Source: Paradesertivirga superstes | GTDB lineage: Bacteria; Bacteroidota; Bacteroidia; Sphingobacteriales; Sphingobacteriaceae | Direction of reading: 5' to 3' | Length of the DNA: 64,000 nt | Assembly: GCF_037622515.1 (NCBI RefSeq) | Contig: NZ_JBBJCN010000001.1 | Coordinates: 682,001 to 746,000, forward strand | In this document: positions 1-8,635 of the stretch, one piece after another | How the letters are laid out: the number at the start of each line of letters is the position of its first letter | Numbering within the stretch: the first letter of the stretch is position 1 | Made by a program: the position numbers and the translations under genes | Notes under the pieces: generated by a model | Databases searched by the model: none | Seen by the model: the letters and a program-made list of their open reading frames with translations, nothing else | What the model was told of the DNA's origin: nothing

Positions 1-94
1 TCTGACCGCAAATAATCCGGTTTGCTATACCACTTGCCAAAGCGTCCTGCGTTGGGATAAAATTTTTCTCCTTAGGATTCGATTTGAACATCAT
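1..94 (-). CDS. 5' end of next tra-operon gene (partial, TraL-like?)
   Basis: An open frame starts at an ATG pair at 89-94 on the minus strand and runs off the window after about 31 residues (begins MMFKSNPKEKNF). It starts 2 nt after the traK stop, so it is the next gene of the same operon. In Bacteroidetes tra operons traK is followed by a small membrane protein (TraL) and then traM, so a TraL-like protein is the guess from position. The visible residues alone do not identify it. Confidence 0.5.
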   Translation of the reverse strand, partial: MMFKSNPKEKNFIPTQDALASGIANRIICGQ

Positions 95-96
95 AG

Positions 97-714
97 CTAT
101 TGATTTTGAAGGATGGTATCCTGGTTGCTTACCGTTTTCCATCTCTCTATCAGAAATCCATGAGGGTTATTATCTGACCTGCTAACACTTCTTAAATAAC
201 CTTCGGTCAATAGCTTTCGAGTTGTGGTAGATGTCGCTCGCACTAACTTTTGTATGGAAAAGCACTTAAAAAAATACGGATATTGATTAACGTCTAATTG
301 GACGCTGTCAACAGATATTTCCTGGCTGATATTGGCAGAAATTAAATTTGAATAATATCCATTTTCCTTCAGGTTATCATATTGAGCTTTTGCAGATTGG
401 TCTGCGAGATACAATGCCTTACATACGTTCGTTTGTATCACCTGATCATCTGGGTCCAGTGAAAAGAAATACTGGTGAAATACTTTGATATGGTCTTTAG
501 CTTCTACCTGTATATTGTCTTTTCTGCTCGATGACAGAGCTTCCAAAAGTTTACCGTTTGCTAAAATATAAATGCGACTTTGAGCTGCTTCTATCGCCTG
601 ATAACTTTTTACAAGAGAGAAGCCTGATAACAGCAAACAGACAATAATCATTGCTATACTGAAAGCTTTGATATGCTTAAATGCTGTATCTATATTTGTG
701 AGTTGTTTAAACAT
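97..714 (-). CDS. traK: conjugative transposon protein TraK (VirB8-like)
   Basis: 205 aa. A short cytoplasmic N-terminus, one membrane segment at about residues 17-38, then a periplasmic domain: the architecture of Bacteroidetes TraK, the VirB8-like assembly component of the mating channel. Length is normal for the family. It follows traJ by 18 nt, in the conserved order traE-F-G-I-J-K. It should sit in the inner membrane and bridge the core complex to the VirB6-like TraJ. The call rests on position and architecture as well as sequence impression. No defect is visible. Confidence 0.85.
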   Translation of the reverse strand: MFKQLTNIDTAFKHIKAFSIAMIIVCLLLSGFSLVKSYQAIEAAQSRIYILANGKLLEALSSSRKDNIQVEAKDHIKVFHQYFFSLDPDDQVIQTNVCKALYLADQSAKAQYDNLKENGYYSNLISANISQEISVDSVQLDVNQYPYFFKCFSIQKLVRATSTTTRKLLTEGYLRSVSRSDNNPHGFLIERWKTVSNQDTILQNQ

Positions 715-732
715 GATTTTTTTCCTTTAAGG

Positions 733-1944
733 TTAATTACCTGATAATCTATCGCGTTGAAAATTGGATGAACTTTCTTTTCCGTTGTTGAAGTAGCCTG
801 ATGAGTTTGCGAATCCTGACATACCCTGGGCCATTCTGCCCCTTTGATCACCCAGAGCATCTGCCATCATTCCGGAATTTGAAGACATGGATGAAATTGC
901 GCTACCAGAAGAATTGCTAACGATGGTGTTTACTTTTTGAAGCAGGGCGTTTCCACCTCCGGCATGAACAATATAGTTGGCAACCCCAGGTACGGTGAAA
1001 TACCCAACAATTCCAATCACCATAAAAATCAGGTAGGCTGTATCAGTTGAACTAAAGAATGTATCTCCCGATGTCTGCACTTGTGATATGTCGATCTTGA
1101 GCATATTCTCTTGAATCTTACCTAAGATTGATCCGAAAATATTTGAGACAGGCAACCATAGAAAGACATTCACATATCTGGCTATCCATACTGTTAGCGT
1201 ATGCTGAAAGCCATCAAAAACTGCAAAGCCAAATACCAGTGGACCAAGAATAGCAAGCACAATGAGATAGAAGGTTCGGATAGTGTTTATACATAAAGCG
1301 GCCGCCTCAAAAAGCACTTGTAACATTTCACTCATCCATTGCTTAATGGAGTTTCGAAAGTTATACGACTGCTTATCCATCCAGAATTTCAGATCATTTC
1401 CAAGGCTCTCAAACATACCTTCCCCGGTACCGGATGTTTCTTTCGTTTGAGTGTATTTATACCATTTCTCCCGATCTCCGCTACCATCTTCGCCCACATA
1501 CATTTGCCAGGTTCTGGAATTTTTAACAGCTTCTGACTTTTGTTTTAGTAGTGTTGCTATTGCTTTATTTGAATCTTTAACCATTCCACCTGTTGCTGCA
1601 ACAATGGGCTGCAACACTCCATTCATTAATGACAAGACCGCAGGAAATAGCAGTATCGCGATACCTAAACCGAATGGGCGAAGCAGCGGATAAAACTCGA
1701 TCGGCTCTGCTGCTGCAATCTGTCGCCATACCCTTGAAGCGATGTACCACAAAGCTCCAAAACCGGCTATTCCCCTGGCAACACTAATGAGCTTACTGCA
1801 TAGTGGAATCATATCTTTATAAACCTGATCCAATACAGATTGAAGCCCCTGAACATCCCCTGAAACGCCTTGCGCAAACAAATTTTCAGGCAAGAAAATC
1901 CCTGTAATCATCGAGATGATGATTAAAAATCTTAATCTATTCAT
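733..1944 (-). CDS. traJ: conjugative transposon protein TraJ (VirB6-like channel protein)
   Basis: 403 aa. N-terminal signal peptide (residues 1-24, ending NLFAQ), then several hydrophobic segments (about 55-75, 85-115, 205-265, 300-330) and a Ser/Asn/Gly-rich hydrophilic tail. This is the layout of Bacteroidetes TraJ, a polytopic inner-membrane protein equivalent to VirB6. It lies 9 nt downstream of a TraI-like gene and 18 nt upstream of traK, so it is clearly in the same transcript. It should form part of the inner-membrane DNA/protein transfer channel. Confidence 0.88.
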   Translation of the reverse strand: MNRLRFLIIISMITGIFLPENLFAQGVSGDVQGLQSVLDQVYKDMIPLCSKLISVARGIAGFGALWYIASRVWRQIAAAEPIEFYPLLRPFGLGIAILLFPAVLSLMNGVLQPIVAATGGMVKDSNKAIATLLKQKSEAVKNSRTWQMYVGEDGSGDREKWYKYTQTKETSGTGEGMFESLGNDLKFWMDKQSYNFRNSIKQWMSEMLQVLFEAAALCINTIRTFYLIVLAILGPLVFGFAVFDGFQHTLTVWIARYVNVFLWLPVSNIFGSILGKIQENMLKIDISQVQTSGDTFFSSTDTAYLIFMVIGIVGYFTVPGVANYIVHAGGGNALLQKVNTIVSNSSGSAISSMSSNSGMMADALGDQRGRMAQGMSGFANSSGYFNNGKESSSNFQRDRLSGN

Positions 1945-1953
1945 GATTTTAGT

Positions 1954-2580
1954 TTACTCGTTTAGTAGATAGAGCTTTTCTGACGTTTCAATACTATGTT
2001 GTTCACGGCTTCTTTGGATCACAAGGATATTAGTCCTTTTGTTGAAATCCCGGAGGAATAGGAGCTTGTCTTCTGTGTCAGCAAAAATCCGATCTATAGC
2101 CTCCAACCGTTCATTATCGCTCATGCTTAATTTTGAGGATGTGATTACAGTTGCCAATTCGTCCAGATTTCGGAGGCTTTGTTTAAACAGGTTCTGGTAA
2201 ACATTTCCTAAGTACTCCATTTCATTTGGCGAGAGGATTTCGCTCTGCTTAAATCTGTTAAAGGCTGTCTTATATTCTTTGACAATATTTTTTTGATAAG
2301 TAATGATATCGGCAACACGTTTGTAATTTCTTATCTCCGGACTGACCGTTAAAAGTCCGTTTATAAAGGCATCGTGTAAATTGAAATTACCTTCAGAAAT
2401 ATTTTTGATTGTTGTATAACCCTTGCTGACGATCTGATACCCTATCTTCATATCGGAAAGTATATTCTTTAGCTGTTTCAGCTTTTCATAATTGAGTAAT
2501 AATTGTTGGACCTCCGCCGATTGTGCTTTAGCGATGGAACTCGTTCCAATCACCAGCAATAAAATCCATATCCTTTTCAT
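1954..2580 (-). CDS. TraI-like / TerB-annotated secreted protein, paralogue 3
   Basis: 208 aa with a signal peptide (residues 1-19, ending SIAKAQ) and an all-helical mature part. It is a clear paralogue of the gene just upstream: both are 208 aa, both keep a block like GYTTIKNISEGNFNLHDAFI near residue 55 and a motif like S-KLSMSDNERLEAID near residue 150. Such proteins next to Bacteroidetes traI are often annotated as TerB-family, although nothing here suggests tellurite resistance. The likely role is a periplasmic helical component of the mating apparatus (VirB5-like); that role is inferred from context. Confidence 0.75.
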   Translation of the reverse strand: MKRIWILLLVIGTSSIAKAQSAEVQQLLLNYEKLKQLKNILSDMKIGYQIVSKGYTTIKNISEGNFNLHDAFINGLLTVSPEIRNYKRVADIITYQKNIVKEYKTAFNRFKQSEILSPNEMEYLGNVYQNLFKQSLRNLDELATVITSSKLSMSDNERLEAIDRIFADTEDKLLFLRDFNKRTNILVIQRSREQHSIETSEKLYLLNE

Positions 2581-2586
2581 AGCTAT

Positions 2587-3213
2587 TTAATTATTGAGTT
2601 GGTAGTTTCTTTTGGATGTATTGGCATTCTTTTCTTCCCGTTCTTTTTGAAGATTAAGCAGTTTTACCTGACTTAGAAAAGACTCAGTAAATTGGTACTT
2701 GTCTTTCATACTTTCATATAGATTGTCAATCCGGCTTATGCGTTCATCATCCTTCATTTCAAGCTTACCGGAAGAGATTACAAGAAGTAATTCCTCCATA
2801 TCATTTGAGCATTCCTCGAATACCTTTAACCGGACACTTTCCAAATAGCTGCCTTCACCCTGTGACATTTCCAGTTTACTACTCTCCTTAAAATTTTTCC
2901 TTATGGCTGATTGCAGAGAAATAATTTCAGCAACTTTCCAGTTTTTCGATACTATTGGATTTACCACTTTTAAGGAATTAATAAAGACGGTGTGCAGATT
3001 CAATTCCCCTTTTGTAAATTCCTTAATTGAATTTAAACCTTTGTTAACTGCCGTATAACCATCTTTTAATAAGCCAGCATACAGTTTTAAAGCAGCCAAT
3101 TGCTGAAGGATGTATTTCTTTTGGGTTTCTTTTTGATTAATAATCTCATTCCAAGTCTGCGCCTTTGTCATCCCTGATAGCAACAGGAGCAATAATATTA
3201 GATGGGCTTTCAT
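2587..3213 (-). CDS. TraI-like / TerB-annotated secreted protein, paralogue 2
   Basis: 208 aa with a signal peptide (residues 1-18, ending GMTKAQ) and a helical mature part. It is homologous to the next gene along its whole length (shared GELNLHTVFIN and SGKLEMKDDERISRID blocks) and more distantly to the traI-like gene upstream. It begins 1 nt after the upstream stop and ends 6 nt before the next start, so the three are translated from one message. Inferred to be a secreted structural component of the conjugation machine. The tandem arrangement suggests duplication and divergence rather than three unrelated functions. Confidence 0.75.
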   Translation of the reverse strand: MKAHLILLLLLLSGMTKAQTWNEIINQKETQKKYILQQLAALKLYAGLLKDGYTAVNKGLNSIKEFTKGELNLHTVFINSLKVVNPIVSKNWKVAEIISLQSAIRKNFKESSKLEMSQGEGSYLESVRLKVFEECSNDMEELLLVISSGKLEMKDDERISRIDNLYESMKDKYQFTESFLSQVKLLNLQKEREEKNANTSKRNYQLNN

Positions 3214-3214
3214 A

Positions 3215-3907
3215 TTAATCGGCTTCTTGTATTTCGTAAATTCTTTGAACTGATTTAATCTGTTTTTGAGCTCTGGAGCGTTGTAAACTCAATAAATGAT
3301 TTTGAGCATTGAATTGAATCAAATCAGTATAATTTTCGTCTATCCGGTTTGCTGCCTGATTTATTAATTCCAGCCTTTTAGCATCGGTCATTTGAGTTTT
3401 AAAGGAATTAACAATGAGCAGAATCTGGTCGAGATTCTTAGCACTTTCATTTAGAATACCGGTATAAACAGTATACATATACTCCAATTCTCTTGGTGTA
3501 AAGTTTTTATCCTGCCTGGCTAAGTACCATGCTTTTCGATACTCCTCTACCAGATACACCTGCTTGCTGGTGATTTCTTTTATCCGCTGATAATATGAAA
3601 TCGTAGCTTTTACCTTCCACAAGTCGGTATAATATTTCGCATACAATTCTCTTTGCTTTTCAGTCCAATCAGATATTTCAGTTAGCTTTAGTTTAGAGAG
3701 CTGATTCTCCATCACTTTTTGGGCATTTTGAAGCCAAATGGTCTCATTCTGCATCCTCTGAATTTTTAAATCAACTGCCTTAATTACTTTTTTTACTCCG
3801 GCTTTTATTACTTCCAATACTGCAACCTGGGCGTTTGCGTGATCTACTGGTATGGAAACCATCAGCACAATCATGCTGGCTGGCATTAAAATCATGAGCT
3901 TTTTCAT
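3215..3907 (-). CDS. traI: conjugal transfer protein TraI (DUF4141-like)
   Basis: 230 aa. Signal peptide (residues 1-26, ending DHANAQ), then a long helical domain with many charged residues and a possible coiled coil at about 45-75. It directly follows traG (16 nt), the canonical position of Bacteroidetes traI, whose product is compared to VirB5. The C-terminal half (the DAKRLELINQAANRID region, then an LSLQRSRAQKQI block) resembles the same region of the two downstream paralogues. Acts in the periplasm or at the cell surface during mating; exact role unproven. Confidence 0.75.
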   Translation of the reverse strand: MKKLMILMPASMIVLMVSIPVDHANAQVAVLEVIKAGVKKVIKAVDLKIQRMQNETIWLQNAQKVMENQLSKLKLTEISDWTEKQRELYAKYYTDLWKVKATISYYQRIKEITSKQVYLVEEYRKAWYLARQDKNFTPRELEYMYTVYTGILNESAKNLDQILLIVNSFKTQMTDAKRLELINQAANRIDENYTDLIQFNAQNHLLSLQRSRAQKQIKSVQRIYEIQEAD

Positions 3908-3923
3908 AGTGAATTTTTTAATG

Positions 3924-6413
3924 TTATTGGATTGGTTGAGATTCTTTGGCTAGTACAGAAATGGCTTTCTGAATACTTCCATACTTTTCGGTATACTGCT
4001 GGACTTTTAGTTTTTCGCTTTCTTCAGTCGTGTAGGTAAGGTATTCTTCCAGGCTAACTTCAGTACGGTAAACTTTGCTGAGCTGTCCACCCAAGCTGAT
4101 GAAAACCTCTTTATACTTCCTTTTTGGATCATTTGCTTTGTTTATAGATAGAATTTGGACCTTTTCTTTTTCAGTCAGACCCAACAAATCCTGAATTAAA
4201 TCAAACTTGTTTTGGTACTTGGATTGGTCTAACAGAATCTTGCAGTCTGAATTGTTGATGATTGTTTCCTTTACGACCGGAGAACTAATGATATCCTCAA
4301 CTTCTTGAGTAACTACAACTGCTTCACCAAAGAACTTTCTTACTGTTTTGAACAGGTATTTGATGTACTCAGCCATCCCTTCTTTAGCGATAGCTTTCCA
4401 CGCCTCCTCTATCAATATCATCTTTCGGACACCCTTAAGCTTCCTCATTTTGCTGATAAAGGTTTCCATGATGATGAGGGTTACAACAGGGAAAAGAATA
4501 GGATGATCCTTGATGTTATCGAGCTCAAAGACTATAAACCGCTCACTTAGTAGTTCAAGGTTTTCAGTTGCGTTGAGCAGATAACCAAATTCACCGTCTT
4601 TATAAAATGGCTTGAGGACATAGAGCAAATTATCCAGGTCAAAATGCTTCTCCTTTACATTATCTGCTTTAAGCTGCTCTGCAAAGTCAGTTTTGAGATA
4701 ATCATAAAATGTATTGAAGCAAGGAAACAAGAAAGTATCTCTATTAAGCTTTTCATAATAACCCTGGAGTGCAGTAGATAATGCAACGTACTCTGGTCTT
4801 TCCAAAACTTCATCCTCTTTTTTCCAGAGAGCCAGGATCAGGCTTTTAAGGCTTTCCTTTTTCTCAGTATCAAGAGTGTCGCCGCCAGTGATATAAAAAG
4901 GATTGAACCGGATAGGATTTGTTTCATTATAGGTAAAGTAATACCCGCCAACTAAATCGCAAAGTCCCTTATAGCTGTGACCAACATCTACAAGCAGTAT
5001 ATGTGTTCCCTGTTCATAGTAGCTCCTCACCATATGATTGGTGAAGAAAGATTTCCCAGAGCCGGACGGACCAAGAATAAACTTGTTGCGATTGGTGCAG
5101 ATACCCAGCTTCATGGGTTCGTCGGATATGTCGACATGAATGGGTTTACCTGTTAACCGGTCACCAATGCGAATCCCAAAAGGACTTATTGAGGATTTGT
5201 AATTCGTTTCCAGATTTAGGAAACAGCAAGCCTGCTCAGCAAAGGTATCGAAGGTATCATTCATCGGGAAGTCGGCTTCATTCCCTGGTAGCCCAGCCCA
5301 CCAGATTTGAGGAGCGCCATCCGTCTCTTGTTTGGAGACTGCATCCATTTGAGCCATCGCAGAAGACACAAGCGTTCTTAATTCTTTCTTTTGCTCTGCA
5401 TTATCGGTCCAGGCTAACACATTGAAATGTGCCTTCACGGGTAACCGTTGTTGACTTATTGCTTCATTTAAGAAATCCTGTGTAGCATCCCGGCTTATTG
5501 CGTTTTCTCGGGAATACGCTGAAAGGGATTGTAAGCGCAACCTTTTGGCCTCTAGCCTTTTCAAAGTCTTTGCAGCATCGTCGATAAAAATGTACTGGTT
5601 GAAAATGTGATTGCAGCTAAGGAGTTGTCCTAATGAGGAAGCAAATCCGATACTACATTTCGAACGGTCAGTACTGTACTTATCGTAATTAATCCTTGAA
5701 CCACAAATTGCCGGTACATGCTCGGTGTCTGATAGTGTGAATAGTTGGCAATGCTGAGTGCCGATCTTTATCTCATCTTTTAAATGGATGTCTCGTATTG
5801 TCGACTGTTCAGCTTCTCCAAGTAGAAAAGTGTATCGTTCTAATAACCCTGTCTTCTCTTTTGTGCCTGTTAACTCATCAACCGTCAACCTTCGTAGGTT
5901 GATAAAACCACTGTCCGCTAAGATCCTTTCAAATTGATTTGCTTTATCGGTAAAATCCTGAATAAAGCTTGATCTTAAGGATTGTGCAGGAACGATTGAG
6001 CGTCTAAAAAGATTTGAAACAGCAGAGTTCGAAATACGCCTGCCCTCAGGTTTCCTGGTTAGATAGATATAGCAATGATGTTTAAGGAATGGACGCTCAT
6101 GAAAGAAGCGTTCACTTGCGCCTGAAAGAAACCCGGACTTTGTATCACCAGCTTCAGCTTTGCTGATAAAGTCCGCTTGATATGAATCTTCATTAAACCA
6201 GTCCTGTTTGTGAAAACAGCTATGTTTTGGAAGCACTCTTATAGCTTTTACCCATGCTTGGTGAAAGGCTTCATACTCGCTAACAGAAAGCGTAAATATT
6301 TCCGGAAGCGAAACTTCATAAGCTACTGTGATGTCGCCGAATAGTGAGAGAATGGAGTTATTCTCCACTTTATAGACGGGAAGCATTTTTTCTATTTGAA
6401 TTTCACTAGCCAT
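3924..6413 (-). CDS. traG: conjugation ATPase TraG (VirB4 family)
   Basis: 829 aa. The N-terminal half is the VirB4/CagE-type domain; the C-terminal half is a P-loop ATPase with Walker A GPSGSGKS at about residues 443-450 and a Walker B-like MILIEEAW at about 660-670. Length matches Bacteroidetes TraG. It should energise assembly of, and substrate movement through, the type IV secretion channel at the inner membrane. It starts 1 nt after the traF stop (6,415-6,417). No frameshift or missing motif was seen, so the transfer module looks functional here. Confidence 0.93.
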   Translation of the reverse strand: MASEIQIEKMLPVYKVENNSILSLFGDITVAYEVSLPEIFTLSVSEYEAFHQAWVKAIRVLPKHSCFHKQDWFNEDSYQADFISKAEAGDTKSGFLSGASERFFHERPFLKHHCYIYLTRKPEGRRISNSAVSNLFRRSIVPAQSLRSSFIQDFTDKANQFERILADSGFINLRRLTVDELTGTKEKTGLLERYTFLLGEAEQSTIRDIHLKDEIKIGTQHCQLFTLSDTEHVPAICGSRINYDKYSTDRSKCSIGFASSLGQLLSCNHIFNQYIFIDDAAKTLKRLEAKRLRLQSLSAYSRENAISRDATQDFLNEAISQQRLPVKAHFNVLAWTDNAEQKKELRTLVSSAMAQMDAVSKQETDGAPQIWWAGLPGNEADFPMNDTFDTFAEQACCFLNLETNYKSSISPFGIRIGDRLTGKPIHVDISDEPMKLGICTNRNKFILGPSGSGKSFFTNHMVRSYYEQGTHILLVDVGHSYKGLCDLVGGYYFTYNETNPIRFNPFYITGGDTLDTEKKESLKSLILALWKKEDEVLERPEYVALSTALQGYYEKLNRDTFLFPCFNTFYDYLKTDFAEQLKADNVKEKHFDLDNLLYVLKPFYKDGEFGYLLNATENLELLSERFIVFELDNIKDHPILFPVVTLIIMETFISKMRKLKGVRKMILIEEAWKAIAKEGMAEYIKYLFKTVRKFFGEAVVVTQEVEDIISSPVVKETIINNSDCKILLDQSKYQNKFDLIQDLLGLTEKEKVQILSINKANDPKRKYKEVFISLGGQLSKVYRTEVSLEEYLTYTTEESEKLKVQQYTEKYGSIQKAISVLAKESQPIQ

Positions 6414-6414
6414 A

Positions 6415-6750
6415 TTACCTCCTTATCTTTCTTGAGCCTGACAGATGAATGAACATCGTTCGAGATCTTACCTTGATGGATATTGGGATGTATCTCTTTG
6501 CTGCCTTTTTCAAAAGACCATATTGCCCATATTTATTGCTGAGGCGAAAGGCCGACACAAATAGCATTATACCACAAGTAAAAATCACAATTATGCAGAC
6601 AAACAAATTGACGCCCACGATATACATAGAGGCAAAAAAAATAAGAAGAATAACCAAGCCAATCGCCAAGTAAGAGATGTATTGGGCTTTGAGTCCTTTA
6701 AACTCGATGGGTTTGTTTACGCCCTTATTGATATGATAGATGATGGCCAT
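6415..6750 (-). CDS. traF: conjugative transposon protein TraF (DUF4133)
   Basis: About 111 aa from the ATG at 6,750 (MAIIYHINKGVNKPIEFKG). Two adjacent membrane segments at about residues 25-65 are followed by a basic tail, typical of DUF4133/TraF proteins, which are VirB3-like partners of the VirB4 ATPase. The frame is open further upstream to 6,819, but that would overlap the end of traE. The internal ATG, 2 nt after the traE stop, gives the usual family N-terminus and is preferred. Confidence 0.85.
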   Translation of the reverse strand: MAIIYHINKGVNKPIEFKGLKAQYISYLAIGLVILLIFFASMYIVGVNLFVCIIVIFTCGIMLFVSAFRLSNKYGQYGLLKKAAKRYIPISIKVRSRTMFIHLSGSRKIRR

Positions 6751-6752
6751 GA

Positions 6753-7091
6753 CTATATCCCGAAAAATGATTGAAGAACTGTGGCGACGATCACCAAGAA
6801 CACACAACTGCCGAACCAAGCAGATGCCACCTTGCCGGTGTCGTGGTCTCCACTATTCCATTTCTGGTAAACCTTAATAGCTCCAACGAGCCCGACAACT
6901 GCGCCTATTGCATACATTAAGTCTGTGCCAGTATCGAAGTAGCTTTTAACTTTAGTGGTGGCCTCGTTGATGCCAGCGTTACCATCCTGGGCAAAAAGGC
7001 TTATAGAAACAAGGATGAGTGCTACGGTTGGGATTCCCGCAAGGATATACTTACTGTAAGTATTTGCGCGCTTTAATTCGTTGCTTTTCAT
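6753..7091 (-). CDS. traE: conjugative transposon protein TraE (DUF4134)
   Basis: 112 aa. N-terminal hydrophobic leader (about residues 15-35, ending LFAQ), a short polar stretch (GNAGINEATTKVKSYFD), then two membrane segments: the standard layout of DUF4134/TraE, a VirB2/pilin-like small membrane protein. It is the second gene of the tra operon, 11 nt after the small membrane protein and just before traF. Size and motif order (GAVVGLVGAIKVYQKW) are normal for the family. Confidence 0.88.
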   Translation of the reverse strand: MKSNELKRANTYSKYILAGIPTVALILVSISLFAQDGNAGINEATTKVKSYFDTGTDLMYAIGAVVGLVGAIKVYQKWNSGDHDTGKVASAWFGSCVFLVIVATVLQSFFGI

Positions 7092-7102
7092 AAGGGTGAG
7101 AA

Positions 7103-7354
7103 TTAATGGTGAATGAATTCGCTGCTTTCTGAACTGAATTGCAGTTCCTCCGCAGCAACAGAGTTGCTAATTTCTCTAGCTTCTCCAAGAATTGAATGCT
7201 CAGACCGGGGTTCCGATTCCGACAGTTCTTGCTTCTCAGAAAAAAATGAAAGCAATTCCCCTTTGTAGTAGAGGGAAATCACTACTGCATAGTAGGCGGA
7301 TGTGAGGCTGGAAACGAGCAGCAGGTAGTGCTGCCATGAGATTGATGATAACAT
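7103..7354 (-). CDS. small membrane protein heading the tra operon
   Basis: 83 aa, not assigned to a named family. It has one hydrophobic segment near the N-terminus (about residues 8-28) and a Glu/Ser-rich acidic tail. It ends 11 nt before traE, and the 276 bp upstream contain no gene on this strand, so it is the first gene of the transfer operon. Small single-pass proteins in this position are common in Bacteroidetes conjugation operons. Function unknown. Confidence 0.6.
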   Translation of the reverse strand: MLSSISWQHYLLLVSSLTSAYYAVVISLYYKGELLSFFSEKQELSESEPRSEHSILGEAREISNSVAAEELQFSSESSEFIHH

Positions 7355-7423
7355 TTTGCTACGTTTTAGATTACGGCTTCATTGCCGTGACGGAAGCAAA
7401 AATGCGGTGCGGAGAAATTGAAA

Positions 7424-7455
7424 CTTCACACCTTGTACCGGAGGTGTGTGGTTTT
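7424..7455. promoter_or_regulatory. 32-nt palindromic element upstream of tra operon (copy 1)
   Basis: Inverted repeat CACACCT (7427-7433) / AGGTGTG (7442-7448) with an 8-nt loop containing ACCGG, flanked by CTT on the left and TGGTTTT on the right. Copy 2 at 19,703-19,734 differs at only three positions. It lies about 70 bp upstream of the first tra gene start. Read on the plus strand it looks like a hairpin plus U-tract; read on the minus strand it would be in the leader or promoter of the operon. It could be an operator, an RNA leader structure or a terminator. The duplication at both ICE operons favours a shared regulatory site. Confidence 0.6.
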
Positions 7456-7630
7456 ATTATCAATTACATCTTATAAAGAGGATTCGTTAAGGCACGATAA
7501 AAGTTGAAGTCGAAAGGTGTCCGATTAAGTCAATTATATATCCCTTCAGAAATATGCAGACAAGATCACAAACCCTGCTTAGTTGCTAATTAACATTTTT
7601 CTACGTTACTTTAACTTTTAACATCTAAGA

Positions 7631-8635
7631 TTGGAGACATTTTATTACGTATTTAGTCATCAACAACTGCATGTCGAACGATTTCATATCTGCGCATGGG
7701 AGTTCAGCAACAAAACGAGCCTAGTTGAATTTGGGTGTGAAATTTTAATAAGCGAACTTCTAGAGATAGATGAACTTAAAATTACCTTTTATATTCCATG
7801 GTTGAAAAAGGTGGGGAAAGAGCCTCAAGACTTGTATGGTAGCCTCAAAAGTCCAGCTAACAGCAAATTTATTTTTAATGAGGCTGTTAAAAATACGGAA
7901 TATCTAGACGGTGGAAGAACCAATAACGGTGTGATTCACTCTTTTGAAAAGCGAAGCCTTGCGATTTTACCGTTGAAGTTCAAAAAAAGCGAAGGTGAAA
8001 TTTTGACAGTTCAACCTGATATTTCTGGATTAAACAACCATCGTGATAAGGAAAACCTTTCTATTTATTTCAGATTTTACTTAGAGCCCTCATTGTCTGA
8101 TATAACCTTACGAAAAACTGGAATTGCGAAGTCAAATATTATATACGACATCAAAATTAATGAAGCCCGTAACCTGCCAGATTTTTTACTTGGCAGTAAG
8201 CTCTGTGGAATAAAGAATTGCTTCAGCTTTAATATAATACCAAACCGTCATGACATTATTTTCTTCGATTCCCAAGCGCTACAAAATATCAGGGTTCTGG
8301 AGTTTTTATCTTTCAAGCAATATCTGCCCGATAAGCCGGTTAAAGAGGATGATTTGCTAGTTATCTTCAATAAAAAAAGTGGAGATAAACTTAATTTCTT
8401 TATGGTATTTTCTAAAGAGCTGATAGGTCCTGCACAATATTTATTTGCGATTATTCTCAATCTTATTTGTTCTATAATATTGGCTAACCCTAGTTATTCT
8501 ATATCTTTCGGTAAATATTCCTGGGAATTCAGTTCTATACTTCTATCAGCGATAATAGTTTTGGCAGCAATCTTCGTGTTCTTGCTACCCTATCTAAGAG
8601 CGAAGCTCTTCAAACCCAAAACACGAGTTAGATGA
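7631..8635 (+). CDS. unrecognised protein with C-terminal membrane hairpin (cargo gene 1)
   Basis: 334 aa, no family recognised. Residues 1-260 look like a soluble, mostly beta domain without cysteine or metal clusters. Two hydrophobic segments follow at about 268-287 and 301-321, then a basic tail (RAKLFKPKTRVR), so the bulk probably faces the cytoplasm. The start must be TTG at 7,631: a stop (TAA, 7,619-7,621) lies just upstream in frame and the first in-frame ATG is far downstream. Its stop overlaps the next start (ATGA), which indicates translational coupling to the PIN fusion gene. A membrane-acting effector or sensor is only inferred from layout. Confidence 0.7.
   Translation: METFYYVFSHQQLHVERFHICAWEFSNKTSLVEFGCEILISELLEIDELKITFYIPWLKKVGKEPQDLYGSLKSPANSKFIFNEAVKNTEYLDGGRTNNGVIHSFEKRSLAILPLKFKKSEGEILTVQPDISGLNNHRDKENLSIYFRFYLEPSLSDITLRKTGIAKSNIIYDIKINEARNLPDFLLGSKLCGIKNCFSFNIIPNRHDIIFFDSQALQNIRVLEFLSFKQYLPDKPVKEDDLLVIFNKKSGDKLNFFMVFSKELIGPAQYLFAIILNLICSIILANPSYSISFGKYSWEFSSILLSAIIVLAAIFVFLLPYLRAKLFKPKTRVR

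Noticed and set aside
1954..3213. Tellurite resistance (TerB) reading of the two paralogues
   Set aside because: Secreted helical proteins in a tra operon next to traI; no other ter genes present.
6751..6819. Longer start of traF
   Set aside because: Would overlap the end of traE with non-family sequence; the internal ATG gives the normal N-terminus.
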